From NCBI GenBank assembly GCA_949710005.1, contig OX453283.1, positions 23,427,204-23,491,203 of the forward strand: 64,000 bases of DNA, in the 5' to 3' direction. The notes under the pieces were generated by a model. That model saw only the letters and a list, made by a program, of their open reading frames with translations. It was not told the origin of the DNA and ran no database searches. Each line of letters opens with the position of its first letter. The first letter of the stretch is position 1. The position numbers and the translations under genes are program-made. Positions 8,146 to 17,037 of the stretch are shown here, piece by piece. Origin of the DNA: Ricordea florida (lineage: Eukaryota > Cnidaria > Anthozoa > Corallimorpharia > Ricordeidae).

Positions 8146-8724
8146 TTAATATACTGTATCAACACCTTCAGTAGATTGCTTAGTTTCCTGATCAGTTGTG
8201 TTATAATTTACTTGTTCTTCTCTTGAAAATTGTTGATTTTTGTTGAATTTAACGTGTTTAGCTACTTGAAATAATCCGCTAGCAAGTGCTGCCAGTCTTC
8301 CTGCTTTCAATGCTAAGAGACCCACAATGTTTGATAGTTCGTGATTAACCAAATCATCATTCTTCAGATCATTGCAAAGAGATTCTATATCATCAACCGG
8401 AACTAAATAAGAAATAATTTTGGAAACTAATTGAAGGGATGAATCTACCAATCCGCCGTTAATTTTCTTACCCATTACCGCTTGATATCGATTAAAATAT
8501 TTTTCTACATCTTTTTCCGATAATTTTTTTACATCGCCCAGACTCATATCAACCCCTAAATATTCCTTTGTGGTTCCAAGAGCTGCTAGAATCGCAAGAG
8601 ATTCTTGTTTTACTTCAATTTCATCGCTATCTTTTGCCTCAGTTTTTTCTGTTCCTCCCTGTGGTTGGTCAATGTAATCTTCCGGCTTCGCCAGGGAGAG
8701 CTTCGCTCGATCAATATTAGACAT
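8146..8724 (-). CDS. Conserved virion-cluster protein of unknown function
   Basis: I do not recognise this 192-residue protein. A conserved stretch, SLAILAALGTTKEYLGVDMSL, leads into LSEKDVEKY..RY....GK....GL.D. It is followed by a hydrophobic C-terminal third (VGLLALKAGRLAALASGLF). Both elements share this and the end motif GVDTV; the homologue is at 47698-48219. It lies directly after the ATPase gene in both elements (6 bp here), so it may act in packaging or capsid assembly. Motif TTTAGAGAT is 22 nt upstream. Confidence 0.7.
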   Translation of the reverse strand: MSNIDRAKLSLAKPEDYIDQPQGGTEKTEAKDSDEIEVKQESLAILAALGTTKEYLGVDMSLGDVKKLSEKDVEKYFNRYQAVMGKKINGGLVDSSLQLVSKIISYLVPVDDIESLCNDLKNDDLVNHELSNIVGLLALKAGRLAALASGLFQVAKHVKFNKNQQFSREEQVNYNTTDQETKQSTEGVDTVY

Positions 8725-8730
8725 CTTTTG

Positions 8731-9357
8731 TTAAATCACTTCGGGTATCTCTAAATAGCAATTAAATGGGTATCGCAAAGATAAACATAACCTAGAATAT
8801 TTTTCAGCTTTCAGGAGTTTAACAAACTTTTTGCCCAATTCATAATCCAAATCACCTCCGTAATCTTCGAAAAACATTTTCATACCTTTCTGCGACGGAT
8901 TATGGAAAGTAACAACGCAGGCCACATTTTCCCGGAATGGTTTTGCTATTGATGTTAATTGCTGAGTGAGAACCCAAACTGATAATCCATGATGCCTTCC
9001 GGAGAATGCTAAATCTATAAATTTATTGGATCTTTTCTTCAGATCAGTGGATACGGCGCAATCATCCAAAATTATTAATGTATTTGTTCCAGAGAATAAA
9101 GTTTGACAAACAGTTAGTAACTCATTAATCTCATCAATGTTACTAGCATCTGGAGATAATACATAAAAACGCTCATCCTTATTAGCAAAATTATGATAAG
9201 TTTTATTTTTAGAATAAGTCGGACAAATTAAAACAATATATTCAAAAACTTTTCGGAAAGGGCCGCGGAGCTGTTCAATTAGGTACTTTGTTTTTCCACA
9301 ATTTGTTGGTCCTGTTATAATACAATGGAATGGTATTTTATCTCGTAAATCTTCCAT
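8731..9357 (-). CDS. A32/FtsK-HerA-like DNA packaging ATPase
   Basis: This 208-residue protein has Walker A GPTNCGKT at residues 16-23, Walker B LIILDDC at 94-100, and a conserved SGRH..LSVWVLTQQ segment (about 119-133) with the sensor glutamines expected of the A32-like family. Such ATPases pump DNA into the capsid of Polintons, virophages and large DNA viruses. The length is typical. It lies between the capsid gene and the 192-aa gene, as in element 2. The variant motif ATCTAAAAAC is about 23 nt upstream. The frame is intact, unlike the element 2 copy. Confidence 0.9.
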   Translation of the reverse strand: MEDLRDKIPFHCIITGPTNCGKTKYLIEQLRGPFRKVFEYIVLICPTYSKNKTYHNFANKDERFYVLSPDASNIDEINELLTVCQTLFSGTNTLIILDDCAVSTDLKKRSNKFIDLAFSGRHHGLSVWVLTQQLTSIAKPFRENVACVVTFHNPSQKGMKMFFEDYGGDLDYELGKKFVKLLKAEKYSRLCLSLRYPFNCYLEIPEVI

Positions 9358-9391
9358 AATTTTTGTATCATAACATTATGTTTTTAGATTC

Positions 9392-10636
9392 TCAGTACTT
9401 AATTGATCTCAAACTTGAATTCATAATCTCCAGCATTGCATCCGCTACGACAAACATATGACAAGTTATTGTTCCTGAACCGCTTTGTTTCCTTTTAATT
9501 TCTATTTTTACGCCATCGTGCGTATTATTTAGAGCAAGTCCGCCACCATGAATGCGATTATCTGGATGAGATCTAGTATCAACCCAAAGAGCAAACTTAT
9601 CCGCGTAAAATTCTTTTTCTTTCAATGAAATTTGTAAACCATCATCTCGATGAAATCTTTTTTTCACGGATTCCCAAAGATCAGACGGAATCATTCCCCT
9701 AGAGTATATTCTATTTGGTACGCCATCAACATCAATTTCAACGGAAGATATACCAGGATTATAAAAATTTTCAGAATCCCTTGATCCTGCAGCTTGAGGC
9801 AATAAAAACAAAAACAATATTCCTGTCATTGATCTTCTCGGTAAATTAATATGCTGATTAATAACACCATCGCCACCAATTGAAAATGTAAAAGTTTTGT
9901 GTAAGGTAATATTTTCATAAAAGAATCCTTTACCAACTTGATAAGCTGCTTGAGCCTCACGAGCTAAGTATTCGCTTGAAATTGAAGAATATTCTAACTC
10001 TAAGTTTTTGATTGAATAATATGGTGCTTTAGTTGTATCAGAATAAATAAGGATATTATTGATTGGCGCGAGAGTAAGCTCAAATATTAAATGGTTTTCC
10101 AACGCTTTCGGATAAAAAACACCATGATCGTTTAAAATTGGGTGATTTATTGGTATTCTATACTTTGAACCGTGAACTTTAGCTAGAGCAATTTCTTTTA
10201 CATCTATTCCAGTTTTTGCATCTCCAGATTTTGTTCTATGCCTTCTAATATCTATAGAAGAAATGCCCTGTTTTAATCTATCTTCTCGCTCTTCTTTGGT
10301 TAAAAATAAATCGGAATATGTTTGAATTAAATCATATCTTTGAGTATCTTGCAATGTTTCTCCTCCAAAAAGAACTTTTAGTCTGGTTACAAGATTACGA
10401 CCCACATTATTCACAAGTGTATTATTCGCATGCCCCTCAACATCCAAATCAAATAGAAGAGATACACTTCCGGGCACAATCACCAAATTCTCAGAAAGTT
10501 TTGGAATATTTATATATAATGTTTCTCCTGGACTGGCTGAGGATGGATTTAGAGTAATTCGATTTAATGTTGATTCCGCTTTCAAACCAAAGGGTTCTTT
10601 TGGAATTCTGTTTGGATTAATTTTTTCAGACGTCAT
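9392..10636 (-). CDS. Probable major capsid protein (double jelly roll)
   Basis: This 414-residue beta-rich protein has a full-length homologue in element 2 (45756-46991, 411 aa). Shared landmarks are LNRITLNPSSA.PGETLYI near residue 25, LSENLVIVPGSV, an NTLVNN.GRNL region, a DHG.FYP loop, PRRSMTGIL, and a C-terminal FALW.D.R..PDN.IHG..L plus C.MFVVADA. The size, position next to the ATPase and presence in both elements match the major capsid protein of animal Polinton/adintovirus-like elements. The fold itself cannot be proven from sequence by eye. A late motif TTTAAAGAT lies 25 nt upstream. Confidence 0.7.
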   Translation of the reverse strand: MTSEKINPNRIPKEPFGLKAESTLNRITLNPSSASPGETLYINIPKLSENLVIVPGSVSLLFDLDVEGHANNTLVNNVGRNLVTRLKVLFGGETLQDTQRYDLIQTYSDLFLTKEEREDRLKQGISSIDIRRHRTKSGDAKTGIDVKEIALAKVHGSKYRIPINHPILNDHGVFYPKALENHLIFELTLAPINNILIYSDTTKAPYYSIKNLELEYSSISSEYLAREAQAAYQVGKGFFYENITLHKTFTFSIGGDGVINQHINLPRRSMTGILFLFLLPQAAGSRDSENFYNPGISSVEIDVDGVPNRIYSRGMIPSDLWESVKKRFHRDDGLQISLKEKEFYADKFALWVDTRSHPDNRIHGGGLALNNTHDGVKIEIKRKQSGSGTITCHMFVVADAMLEIMNSSLRSIKY

Positions 10637-10665
10637 TGTAATTTATAAGATACTTTGGTTAATCT

Positions 10666-10854
10666 TTAAACCCGTGTTGCTCTATTTTCTAACTTGCCAA
10701 TATGTTTTAATAAACCCTCTCTTGCGTCGGGAATTAAAATCATAATATTAAAAATTTTATCGCCATCTTCCATATATAGAATTTTTTTTCTAATAATTTT
10801 TTTCATAAGATTAATTTGGTATTCGCTAAAATTTGTTTTTTCTTCCTCCGGCAT
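10666..10854 (-). CDS. Small unknown protein between capsid and integrase genes
   Basis: This 62-residue, highly charged helical protein starts MPEEEKTNFSEYQIN. I do not recognise it, and element 2 has nothing at this position. Its upstream region (10855-10892) nearly repeats the region upstream of the capsid gene (10637-10675), including TTTAAAGATTA-like and GTATCTTATAAATTA segments. This suggests that a promoter duplication created or accompanied it. It is divergent from the integrase with 34 bp between the start codons. Confidence 0.5.
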   Translation of the reverse strand: MPEEEKTNFSEYQINLMKKIIRKKILYMEDGDKIFNIMILIPDAREGLLKHIGKLENRATRV

Positions 10855-10888
10855 TTTAATTTATAAGATACTTTTGATAATCTTAAAA

Positions 10889-11872
10889 ATGAGTTCGACT
10901 TTGTCAAAAATATATTATTCGACTGGGGGGTATTGGAAAGGATATTCTGCAATTCCTAAATTAGCTGAGAAGGCTAAAGTAAGTGAAAATGAGGCAAAAC
11001 AATGGTTACAGAAACAGGCAATATGGCAAATCTATCTACCTTCGCCTAAATATATACCTAGACCGCACTGGACTGTAGATAAACCCAATCAGATTCACCA
11101 AGCGGATTTATTATTTTTACCGCATGATAGAGTTGGAAGAAAAACATATAAATACGCGTTAGTTGTGGTTGATATCGCCTCGAGATATAAAGATGCTGAG
11201 CCATTAACCTCAAAAGAAAGTCGAGAGATATCAGAAGCTTTTACAAAAATATATTCTAGAAGATTAAAATATCCCAAAACATTAATGGTTGATCCTGGGA
11301 AAGAATTTATGGGTAAAGTTAGTAAACTCATGAATTACCATAATGTGAGGATACAAAGAAGTGGAGCTGGTAATCATAGAGCCCAAGCATTTGTGGAAAA
11401 CGCAAATAGAATATTAGGAGAAAGATTATTTAGTCATCAATATGCGCAAGAAATGATCAGTGATGATCGATCAAGAGTATGGGTGAAAAGATTACCAGCT
11501 ATTCTAAAAACTTTGAATAATACAAAAAAGAGAATAACCGGTAAAGAGCCCGATGAGGCTATAAAAATGAAAGAGGTGAATATTGAAACTAAAAATTACA
11601 AACGTGTGGTGGGTCTTGATGAGGTTAGACTACCAACTGAAGTTAGGGTTAGATATTTATTATCTCCGGGTGAACTTGAGGGTGGGGAAAGAAGAAGAGC
11701 CACAGATCCCATTTGGAGCATAAAAGTTTATTATATTTCTGGAAGTAGAATTTCTCCTAATCAACCGGTTTTATACTTTTTACAAGACGGCCCAAGGCGA
11801 GGTTTTGTGCGTGAAGAATTACAGGTTATTCCGCATGATACAGAGTTACCCCCTAATTCTGTTTTAAAATGA
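10889..11872 (+). CDS. Polinton integrase (retrovirus-like DDE)
   Basis: This 327-residue protein begins at the ATG at 10889; the frame is open further upstream but the homology to element 2 starts here. Residues 1-60 form a helical N-terminal domain without a visible HHCC zinc site. The catalytic acids are D73 (HQADLLF), D135 (MVDPGKEF) and E170 (QAFVENANR). The C-terminal part (about 255-327) has the RRATDP.WS and QPVLY..Q.GP.RGFV motifs typical of Polinton integrases. It would cut and join the element's ends to host DNA. The stop codon is 1 bp from the PolB stop on the other strand. An intact homologue lies at 44740-45729. Confidence 0.95.
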   Translation: MSSTLSKIYYSTGGYWKGYSAIPKLAEKAKVSENEAKQWLQKQAIWQIYLPSPKYIPRPHWTVDKPNQIHQADLLFLPHDRVGRKTYKYALVVVDIASRYKDAEPLTSKESREISEAFTKIYSRRLKYPKTLMVDPGKEFMGKVSKLMNYHNVRIQRSGAGNHRAQAFVENANRILGERLFSHQYAQEMISDDRSRVWVKRLPAILKTLNNTKKRITGKEPDEAIKMKEVNIETKNYKRVVGLDEVRLPTEVRVRYLLSPGELEGGERRRATDPIWSIKVYYISGSRISPNQPVLYFLQDGPRRGFVREELQVIPHDTELPPNSVLK

Positions 11873-11873
11873 T

Positions 11874-14800
11874 CTAATATAATGGTTTTGTGTGAATTCC
11901 ATCCTCATAAACCCATCTTTTATCATAATATGCATTCAATCCCTTTTTATTTTGTGTATATGTCACAATTTGGTTTTCATTGACTCTAAATCCTGTATTT
12001 TGTGACATATCAATTGACCCTTTCAAAGCTGACATGTATCTATCCCAGTTCATTTCGTTTTGTCTATGAATTGTTCCTTTACAACTATACTTTGCCTTTC
12101 CTTTCTCATCCTCCGCGTAATAACATTTTGATGAAAGAGCAATCATTCTAATACCGTCAAACTCTTTTTTGAACAAACCCGGAGTCTTGTCATGATATTT
12201 AGAAGTTGATAAGAATTTTTCTTTTCCGCCACTAAAGTATTCTTCTCTCATTTCGGGTTTTATAATATCATCCAAATTTTCGGCTGAAATTGCCATGTAC
12301 ATTGAATCTGTATCCATTTGAATCAACTCAAAATCCTTTCTATCTAGATATTTATCTAGAAAATCGTAATAGAATTCCAGCATTCTTAATTTTGCTAGCT
12401 GATACACCGCGATGCCGCATTGATAGGGTCTGTCTATTTTTATTAATCTTTTTCGTTTTACTATTTCATATGTGTCATTTATTTCATTAAGATCCTCAAA
12501 GAAAGCAGATCTTAGGGCTTTTTCAACCTCTTCCTCATCTTTTGTATACCTTGTGATATTATGTTTTTCTTTATCTTCTATCATTTTTCCGTAGAAAGAA
12601 TTTCCCCTAAGTTTATTTGTGTCGGCTAATTCTTTACAACCTTTGTACTTTGGTTTTAACTTTTCAATCAGTACTTTGATATCTTTATTTTCTTCAATAA
12701 CTTTAAATATATCAGGAAATTGGTTTAATTCATTGGTAATTTTTACTACATCATCAATTTTGTTTTCATCAAAGGCTTTACTTAGTTTTTCCAATAAAAC
12801 CTCAATATCTCCATCTCTTCTTGCATCTGCCACCTCTTTTGGAAAAAATCCAAAGGGCCTTCCCGATTCATACTTTAAAATATTATGGATGGCGGTAATC
12901 TCCAAACCATGATTAAGATACCATTTTATCATAGGTGTATATAAAAATATCTTTTTTGCCTTGGTAACACCAAGCAATTTTTTATTGTCTTTTAGATGTT
13001 TTCTACCTGTCGCTCTTTGATATTCTTTCATGTGCTCTGGTACTAAATATTCAGGAACGGAGTCTACAATAAATAAGGGGGAGAACTCTTCAAACTTTTC
13101 TTTTAGGTGGTCAGGTACATGGATATCAACTTGGCAAAACCCGAAAAGATTACCAGCAAGAATCTCTTTGCAAATCTTCTTAATAATTTTAGGATCTGAT
13201 GGATTTGCAATCTCAAAGCATTTTTCTTTTCCGCATGGCATTTCTTGTCCAGAACAGTATAGATATAACCCATTTGCGTCATTACCAACAATTCGCACAC
13301 ATTTTTTCGGGTTTTTATATTTATGAGAGCGAATCATTGTTTTTTCTGCCTCCGCATATCTCATAAATAAAATACTAGGACCTCCAACCCTACCCATTTT
13401 CAATAGTTTATAAATCTTGTTTTTATCGCATGTTTTACAATCTTTTCTTATCTTTTGACATTTTTTGCAAAACTCGTTATTACAAATTTTATTGCATCTA
13501 TGAATACAGTATTGTCCTGGGGCGTACAATTCAGGATCACCTTTCTTCTTCATTTTTTGGTATTTATTTAGAACAGCCCTCATTGATACGCCTGGGATGG
13601 AAACGGCATCTTTTAATATATCAATTTCGTCTGGATAATATAAACGCCTTGTTTTTTCAAGAGCTTCTAGAAAGGGAATAACATCATTCAAATTATACTC
13701 TTTCAACCAGTCTAACATTGTAACACAGCCCCTCTTTTCGAATTCGAGCAAATATTCTTCATATTCTTCTTTGGAAATGTTTTTCTTTTTCAAACTAGAG
13801 TAAAAATCTTCATGTTTCACGGGTCCAACTAAGGAAAGCTTATCATATCCGTCCAATTTTTCATAAGGAAGTTTAAGTTTTTTGGCTTCACAATTGTTTG
13901 CTTTACACCAATTATCAAAAGAAACTCCAGGCGCAAGGTAGGACATTATATCCAAGAATTTGAAATTCGGTGTTGATAAAAACATATACCTATTCTGTTT
14001 CTTTGCAATAAAAATCTCCTTAGTTTTATCGGTCATGTGTTTTATAAAATGTCTTTTAATCAAATTGATATCATATTTTCCACTATTAAACCCCAAAACA
14101 GGTACTTGATTACACCACTCTTCATATTTTTGTAAGACATTTTTTTGTAAGGAATCTTGGTCAGGAAGCGGGTATTCTTCTCTAACCTTTTCTACTATAA
14201 TTTTTCTTATTTCCTCCAATTTTTCAACGAATTCTTTTATAAGCTCATCAGGATTTTGGTTGCAAAGAAAAACGGGTTTGTTTGTTAAATTATCGATTAT
14301 TGCAACACTAACTGGAATATGGGTATGGGTGAAAATTAAATCATCGGTAATCTGTTTATCTTCTTTTTGTAATAATCCCTCAAAATCGTAATCAATAAAA
14401 TAGGGGTATGGATTAAATTTCTTTTTGAACCATATATTGGGTAATTCAGGATTTTCGCACTCCCAAACCGATACTACATTATAACCCAAGCTTTTTATCC
14501 TATTTTCTCTTTCAATAGTTTCATTATATTTAATTTCGTCGGTTGTCGAACACGGACACCCATGCCATTTACAGCCATAAAACTCAAAAACGGTATTTGT
14601 CTCGGGTTCGTATCCATCAAACAAAATCTCGTTCCCGTTTTCATCCCGATAACACCTTTCACCACCATGACCACAAAGCCCATGATGAATATGTTTACCT
14701 ATAATTTTAGATTGGTTTTCTATCCACCGACACGCTTTATAACTAAAATTTATTTTACCCCCGTAAAAAACATTGTCAGATTCATTCCTAATGTATTTTA

Positions 14801-16388
14801 TCTTTTCTCCTGTGCAAAATATTTTTGTCTTTCCTCCTGTGCATGTTTCATTGGTAAAATGCCTTTTTAAATCCTCGTGCCTGGTAAATTTTTGTTTACA
14901 CCCTTGGCATACCCAGTTTTGAGCAAGAAGGTCTAGATTTTTAATGAAAAAACCATGATTATTATAAAGACCTAAATTTAAAGTTGGTAAATTATCTTTG
15001 AAATTATTTTTCCCAAACACCAGTTTCCAAACTTTAAAATTTGATATATCTTTCTGCTCATAAACCCGGATATTTATGGAAAAAACTTTTGAAATTTTCT
15101 CAAAATCAACCAATTTTGTTGATCTAACCTCTTCTCTTTTTAGTTTTTTGCCGTAAAAAGTTCGAGCTAAAATTAAAGCTTGTTTCTCTATGCGTTTTTC
15201 AGGGTTTTGTTTACCAGAATTGATATTCATGAGAATAGCTAAACACCTCCAGACACAGAGATTATCATCTTTATCATCTACGGAATAAATACATCTTTTC
15301 TTTCGTAATTCATCGGGTAATCTTCCGCACCCAACTAAAGGTTGTCTAGTATTAATAACTTTTATTTGTACTTCTCTAAACTCAACTCCACCCTCATTAA
15401 CACCTGGTTTATTAATTTTCTTTTCTGGGGGTAAATATGCTCTCATCCAAGCGATACCCTCTAAACTCAATCTTTCTCCCTCGCACTGCTCTATATAATC
15501 TTTTATTTCTGGAAGGGAGGTAAAAGTTCCTCCGCTTCTAAATGTGTGCGTGTGGTAAGCTATTTCTCCATTTCCTCTTTGAATCAAAGCAGTAAAACTG
15601 GAAACAATTCTTGCCCCCATTTCTATTTGGGGTTCCAACTCATTATAAATTGTTTCTGTCAAATCATTATTTAGATTCCTCCTAATTCTAATAATATTTT
15701 CATTTATTCCCCGATTATTTTGAATTGGGGGGTCATCTTCATGTGGATTTATTGAAAATATTTTGAGGGTTGTTGTTCTTTTCTTTTTAGTTTTTTCCTT
15801 CAATTCATCTCTTACGCTATCAGATATATTTACCTTTCTTTTTGTTTTAATTTTGGTATTACTATTATTAATTTTTATGATGTTTTCATTTGCCAATTCT
15901 TCAATCCTTTTGGAAAACTTGTCTTTATCCATTACCCTAAATGAATAATTTCCCCAATTAAAAATTTTCTTTGGTTTGAGAATTGGAGCATTAATTTTAG
16001 GTACCGGCTCATCAAGAATTGGTTTTTGTGGTTTTATAAAAGTTGGTGCTAGTTTCCTTTTTCTTGACGGAGTTCTTGGTGTTTGTGGTTTTATAAAAGT
16101 TGGTGCTAGTTTCCTTTTTCTTGGCGGAGGAGAACCGGGTGGCGTTCTTGGCGGGGGTGACCCGGGTGGTGTAACAGGTGGAGTTCTTGGCGGAGGAGAA
16201 CCGGGTGGTGTTCCCACCATTGGCGGGTCTTCATTAAGTCTCCGCCTGTAATTTTCCAAATCCTCTTGTGTATTTATTCCCATCTCACGTAATGCCACTA
16301 TTTTCTCCGCTCTTCGCATACGACCTCTCCCGCGTATACGTAATTCCCTCAAAATTTCTTTTAATGCAACGTCTTTTAATTGATCCAT
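11874..16388 (-). CDS. Protein-primed family B DNA polymerase with SAP, zinc and REase-like parts
   Basis: This 1504-residue polymerase has the following order. Residues 1-40 are SAP-like. Residues 55-120 are proline-rich repeats with duplicated RKRKLAPTFIKPQ. Residues 375-485 are a Cys/His peptidase-like region (DNLCVWRCLA, later NNHGFFIKN), followed by a C2H2 finger (493-516). A restriction-endonuclease-like block lies at 548-613 (DGYEPETNTVFEF, GCKWHGCPC). The exonuclease motifs are ExoI D668/E670, ExoII around N768/D773 and ExoIII Y898/D902. A cysteine-rich insert spans 961-987. The polymerase motifs are A around D1037, KLRGNSFYG (1259-1267) and C MDTDS (1358-1362). It replicates the element, probably from a protein primer at the terminal repeats. 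The start lies 4 bp inside the right repeat boundary, whose early-type motif is 20 nt upstream. Confidence 0.95.
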   Translation of the reverse strand: MDQLKDVALKEILRELRIRGRGRMRRAEKIVALREMGINTQEDLENYRRRLNEDPPMVGTPPGSPPPRTPPVTPPGSPPPRTPPGSPPPRKRKLAPTFIKPQTPRTPSRKRKLAPTFIKPQKPILDEPVPKINAPILKPKKIFNWGNYSFRVMDKDKFSKRIEELANENIIKINNSNTKIKTKRKVNISDSVRDELKEKTKKKRTTTLKIFSINPHEDDPPIQNNRGINENIIRIRRNLNNDLTETIYNELEPQIEMGARIVSSFTALIQRGNGEIAYHTHTFRSGGTFTSLPEIKDYIEQCEGERLSLEGIAWMRAYLPPEKKINKPGVNEGGVEFREVQIKVINTRQPLVGCGRLPDELRKKRCIYSVDDKDDNLCVWRCLAILMNINSGKQNPEKRIEKQALILARTFYGKKLKREEVRSTKLVDFEKISKVFSINIRVYEQKDISNFKVWKLVFGKNNFKDNLPTLNLGLYNNHGFFIKNLDLLAQNWVCQGCKQKFTRHEDLKRHFTNETCTGGKTKIFCTGEKIKYIRNESDNVFYGGKINFSYKACRWIENQSKIIGKHIHHGLCGHGGERCYRDENGNEILFDGYEPETNTVFEFYGCKWHGCPCSTTDEIKYNETIERENRIKSLGYNVVSVWECENPELPNIWFKKKFNPYPYFIDYDFEGLLQKEDKQITDDLIFTHTHIPVSVAIIDNLTNKPVFLCNQNPDELIKEFVEKLEEIRKIIVEKVREEYPLPDQDSLQKNVLQKYEEWCNQVPVLGFNSGKYDINLIKRHFIKHMTDKTKEIFIAKKQNRYMFLSTPNFKFLDIMSYLAPGVSFDNWCKANNCEAKKLKLPYEKLDGYDKLSLVGPVKHEDFYSSLKKKNISKEEYEEYLLEFEKRGCVTMLDWLKEYNLNDVIPFLEALEKTRRLYYPDEIDILKDAVSIPGVSMRAVLNKYQKMKKKGDPELYAPGQYCIHRCNKICNNEFCKKCQKIRKDCKTCDKNKIYKLLKMGRVGGPSILFMRYAEAEKTMIRSHKYKNPKKCVRIVGNDANGLYLYCSGQEMPCGKEKCFEIANPSDPKIIKKICKEILAGNLFGFCQVDIHVPDHLKEKFEEFSPLFIVDSVPEYLVPEHMKEYQRATGRKHLKDNKKLLGVTKAKKIFLYTPMIKWYLNHGLEITAIHNILKYESGRPFGFFPKEVADARRDGDIEVLLEKLSKAFDENKIDDVVKITNELNQFPDIFKVIEENKDIKVLIEKLKPKYKGCKELADTNKLRGNSFYGKMIEDKEKHNITRYTKDEEEVEKALRSAFFEDLNEINDTYEIVKRKRLIKIDRPYQCGIAVYQLAKLRMLEFYYDFLDKYLDRKDFELIQMDTDSMYMAISAENLDDIIKPEMREEYFSGGKEKFLSTSKYHDKTPGLFKKEFDGIRMIALSSKCYYAEDEKGKAKYSCKGTIHRQNEMNWDRYMSALKGSIDMSQNTGFRVNENQIVTYTQNKKGLNAYYDKRWVYEDGIHTKPLY

Positions 16389-16391
16389 TTA

Positions 16392-16816
16392 GTATTGTAT
16401 TTCACTGATTTTTCTTTTAAACCTATTCTTTTCAATTTTTTTCACATAGGCTTAGTATCAGTTTTCATGTCGATTTTTTTTATCGTCCCCTCCGCTTTTC
16501 CGACATGGTTTGCGAAATTGTTAGTCGTTCCTGTACTTTTTCAATTACGCTTAGGGCAGAGATTTTCAGTCAACCTAAAAACGTACTTTTAAATTTAAGC
16601 TAAAAGTACTTTTCGGTCAACCTAAAACGTACTTTTAAAAAATAACCCGTAATCTAAAAAAGGACAGAGATTTTCAGTCAACCTAAAAACGTACTTTTCG
16701 TTCAACCTAAAAACGTACTTTTAAAAATTTCCCGTAAGCTAAAAAAGGACAGAGATTTTTCAGTCAAATTTGAAAATAACCTAAAAACGTACTTATAAAC
16801 ACGCTTACATAGTAGT
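16392..16816 (-). repeat. Right terminal inverted repeat of element 1
   Basis: This is the mirror of 1109-1533, of equal length and apparently identical. It contains the PolB promoter region, so the two terminal genes (SAP/zinc protein and PolB) share one promoter sequence. Confidence 0.93.
16409..16421 (-). promoter_or_regulatory. Putative early promoter motif for PolB
   Basis: TTTAAAAGAAAAA on the minus strand lies 20 nt before the PolB start codon. Confidence 0.5.
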
Positions 16817-16920
16817 CGCTTACAAAATTAATACGACGTTTACGCTTTAGACGATAAGACGCGATATTGGCTTCAAAAAGAATCCTCAAGCTAAGCCAGA
16901 TGTTACCATAAACTCTTTAA

Positions 16921-17037
16921 CAAATGAAGAAGCCTAAGCCGTGTATTTCACCGTGATAAAACACGACGGGCATTTGAGAACACGAGTGAAACATTTAATT
17001 CGTGTTTGCAAATGTCCGGAGTGTTTTATCACAGTGT
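16921..17037. repeat. Palindromic element, right arm truncated in copy A
   Basis: The arms read caaatgaagaagcctaag ... and ...gtgttttatcacagtg. The copy B version (57943-58086) is a near-complete 144-bp palindrome. Here the outermost part of about 29 bp of the right arm is missing. Confidence 0.7.

Larger units (their letters stand above)
1109..16816. mobile_element. Element 1: complete Polinton/Maverick-like (adintovirus-like) virus-transposon
   Basis: This 15.7-kb insertion has equal-length 425-bp terminal inverted repeats, a 5-bp target duplication, and an empty allele elsewhere in the window. It encodes PolB, a DDE integrase, an A32-like ATPase, a probable capsid protein, a probable penton and several small virion or membrane proteins. 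All genes I recognise have intact reading frames, and the terminal repeats look identical, so the insertion is probably recent. The size and gene set fit Polintons. The virion genes run on the minus strand; the SAP/zinc gene, the SSB-like gene and the integrase run on the plus strand. Confidence 0.93.

Noticed and set aside
10666..10854. Element 1 counterpart of the RPB6-like gene
   Set aside because: The 62-aa protein lacks the DP..IA..EL and P..I.R motifs and lies at a different position.
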